DNA of 64,000 bases from positions 620,001 through 684,000 of the forward strand of contig NZ_JAGGKS010000001.1 of the NCBI RefSeq assembly GCF_017873955.1, in the 5' to 3' direction. The translations under genes and the position numbers were made by a program. How positions within the stretch are numbered: the first letter of the stretch is position 1; every line of letters begins with the position of its first letter. Shown piece after piece: positions 62,447 through 64,000 of the stretch. A model generated the notes under the pieces. It was not told the DNA's origin, searched no databases, and saw only the letters and a program-made list of their open reading frames with translations. This stretch comes from Sedimentibacter acidaminivorans (lineage in GTDB: Bacteria > Bacillota > Clostridia > Tissierellales > Sedimentibacteraceae).

Positions 62447-62620
62447 TCACCTCATCACTTTAAACAATCCATGATGGTTACAAAAGTAATAGATTGCTCT
62501 TGTCTTGCTTATTTTTAATCTGGCCTCAGCATTTCCCTCAGGATAGAGCTTCACTGACTGCGTCATTTTTTTCTTTTCACGAAGCTTCTTAATAATTGCT
62601 CCGGTTACATATTGATTAAT
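62447..62620 (-). pseudogene. XRE-type regulator reduced by internal deletion
   Basis: The minus strand reads NQYVTGAIIKKLREKKKMTQ and then directly SVKLYPEGNAEARLKISKTR, AIYYFCNHHGLFKVMR, stop. The first part is the start of a helix-turn-helix domain; the second corresponds to the end of the related 210-aa protein at 57511-58143 (LLNRLYPEQ...LYAYCNHHGLW). About 130-150 codons in between are missing. The codon expected to be ATG is ATT (62618-62620), eight bases after AAGGAG. The short product could be made only from a non-standard start. Confidence 0.7.
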
Positions 62621-62704
62621 TTAACCATCTCCTTTACAATATCAGAATAGCATTTACAATCCGATATGGGTACCTACGCAAAGTAGAAAACCAAATTATA
62701 AAAT

Positions 62705-62770
62705 GGCAGGGGGACAGGGTGTTGGCACACGATGACAGTAAGACGAGGATGACAATACCCCGGCCCTGTG
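62705..62770. repeat. Imperfect inverted repeat of unusual composition
   Basis: GGGGGACAGGGTG...CCCCGGCCCTGTGA is clearly richer in G and C than its surroundings; ACAGGG at 62714 pairs with CCCTGT at 62764. It resembles small dispersed intergenic repeats, but only one copy is in the window. Confidence 0.35.
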
Positions 62771-62782
62771 ATACAAAGCAAA

Positions 62783-64000
62783 TTAGGCATTGCTGATATA
62801 ATTTACAAATTTCTCCACAAGATTCGGATCAAATTGAGTGCCTAAATTATCCTTTAATTCTTGTATAGCCATCTCTTTAGTATATATTGGTTTATAAGAT
62901 CTTTCATGAGTCATTACATCATATGCTTCCAATATAGAGAATAATCTTGCTGTAAAAGGAATTTCTTCACCCTTTAAGCCTTGTGGGTATCCACTTCCAT
63001 CCCAGTGTTCATGATGGGCAAATATACTTTTTCCAATATAAGAAAGCTTCGTTGACCCACTAACAATCTTAAATCCAAGTTCGGGATGACTTTTAATTTT
63101 TTGCCACTCCTCCATAGTCAACGTACCTTCTTTAAGAAAAAGTTCTTTTTCGATTCCAACTTTTCCTATATCATGTAACTCTGCTAACAAAGCGAGGCTT
63201 TCAATATCACTCTTTTCTAAACCTAATATTTCTCCCATTTGTCTGCACATCTCTACTAGCCTTTTACAATGCTCCTTGCTTTCATTATTATTTTCATATA
63301 GCTTTTTCTTAATAGCATTTATGATCATGTCATAGTTTCTTTCGCTATTAGCTATTTTATTAGCATACATCCTATCTTCTGCTAACTTAAAAAAACTGTT
63401 ATAACCATTATTATCATAATCATACATAGTTGCACATCCTAAAGCTACAAGGGGTTTAATTGGATCCTTTTTTGCAATAAGGGTAGCATTTTGAATTTTT
63501 TCAACAATCTCAATAGATTCTCTTTCATCCGTTGATGGCATAAACACTACTATTTCATCTCCTCCAATCCTGCATGCAACATGATTCGATTTGATGTTTT
63601 CTTTAATTATTTCAGACACTCTAATTAACATCCGATCTCCAATTTCATGACCAAATGTATCATTTGTAATTTTTAATCCATTTAAATCTGCAACAATAAT
63701 CGAAAAGGGTAAAGCGTTTTCTTGTTTTAATTGTTTTAAGGTTTCAGCCATATACATTCTATTATATAGTCCTGTAAGCTCATCATGATATGTTTTAAAC
63801 ATCAGTTCTTTTTTAGATTCTTCTATGGCCTGGGTTTTTTCTTTTACAGCTGCTTGCAGACTTGAGTTCCACACTGAAATAACAATTATGATAATTATTA
63901 ACAGCAATATAAAGCACACTACACCTATCCAAAAATATATGTTCTGAAATAAACTTTGTCCTTGTAAAGACATCCACTTTTGCTCAATAACTTTTTTCTC
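62783..64000 (-). CDS. GGDEF plus HD-GYP cyclic-di-GMP protein (5' part outside the window)
   Basis: The frame is open to the window edge (EKKVIEQKW before the ATG at 63973), so the protein probably begins outside, with an extracellular sensor. Visible parts are one transmembrane helix (IYFWIGVVCFILLLIIIIIVISVW), a short coiled coil, a GGDEF domain with the variant signature IGGDEIV, and an HD-GYP phosphodiesterase domain with HDIGKVGI and HHEHWDGSGYPQGLKG. The HD-GYP residues are intact, so c-di-GMP hydrolysis is expected. The GGDEI active site may be weak or regulatory. Confidence 0.9.
   Translation of the reverse strand, partial: EKKVIEQKWMSLQGQSLFQNIYFWIGVVCFILLLIIIIIVISVWNSSLQAAVKEKTQAIEESKKELMFKTYHDELTGLYNRMYMAETLKQLKQENALPFSIIVADLNGLKITNDTFGHEIGDRMLIRVSEIIKENIKSNHVACRIGGDEIVVFMPSTDERESIEIVEKIQNATLIAKKDPIKPLVALGCATMYDYDNNGYNSFFKLAEDRMYANKIANSERNYDMIINAIKKKLYENNNESKEHCKRLVEMCRQMGEILGLEKSDIESLALLAELHDIGKVGIEKELFLKEGTLTMEEWQKIKSHPELGFKIVSGSTKLSYIGKSIFAHHEHWDGSGYPQGLKGEEIPFTARLFSILEAYDVMTHERSYKPIYTKEMAIQELKDNLGTQFDPNLVEKFVNYISNA

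Overview
The window is about 64 kb of AT-rich DNA from a low-GC anaerobic Firmicute of the Clostridia/Tissierellia type. Support for this comes from strong GGAGG-type ribosome binding sites with many TTG/GTG starts, and from rubredoxin, rubrerythrin, a flavodiiron protein and hybrid-cluster protein. A ykkC guanidine riboswitch, a phosphotransbutyrylase/butyrate kinase pair and a selenocysteine-decoded glutaredoxin point the same way. The genus cannot be fixed from the sequence. I recognised no tRNA, rRNA, CRISPR array, transposase or replication origin.

Layout. 1-9.6 kb: the 3' end of a rubredoxin gene, mnmA, a 2-hydroxyacid dehydrogenase, a flavodiiron protein, a GIY-YIG/DUF6530 pair, and a probable nitrosative/oxidative stress operon (hcp, DUF1858, an unrecognised protein, hemerythrin, cupin) with a GTAAC-N4-GTTAC palindrome upstream; then a GNAT protein and a glutathione peroxidase. 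9.6-25.6 kb: a heterodimeric ABC exporter, a chemoreceptor, an SLH-domain surface protein with near-identical tandem repeats, a diguanylate cyclase, EFR1-type ferredoxin, EamA transporter, DegV, BirA, an amidohydrolase and speDE. 25.7-31.3 kb: a tripartite tricarboxylate transporter (tctCBA), an FMN-binding protein and an acylating aldehyde dehydrogenase. 31.7-40.2 kb: mixed housekeeping and stress genes, ending in rubrerythrin and a selenocysteine glutaredoxin-like protein whose gene is split by an in-frame TGA.

40.5-51.6 kb is the most coherent accessory system. A FadR-type regulator lies between an MFS transporter gene and a seven-gene operon: butyrate kinase, acylating aldehyde dehydrogenase, phosphotransbutyrylase, MFS transporter, SDR, ThDP lyase-like enzyme, zinc alcohol dehydrogenase. 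The three promoters of this region (MFS, regulator, operon) each carry the same roughly 20-bp motif directly downstream of the -10 box, so they look like one regulon. The enzymes suggest oxidation of a hydroxyl compound, ThDP-dependent C-C cleavage, conversion of the aldehyde to acyl-CoA, then acyl-phosphate and acid with ATP formation. The substrate is unknown.

51.9-64 kb is a patchwork: a flavin-reductase remnant, a GNAT protein, a permease/thioredoxin pair behind a consensus promoter, a MarR/FMN-binding pair, radical SAM, a guanidine exporter under a guanidine-I riboswitch, then a decaying stretch. That stretch holds a MoxR-like ATPase and a VWA protein overlapping at an A9 tract, a second GIY-YIG paralog with a DUF6530 stub, a CDP-alcohol phosphatidyltransferase lacking a normal start, and an XRE gene reduced by internal deletion. 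The window ends inside a GGDEF/HD-GYP protein.
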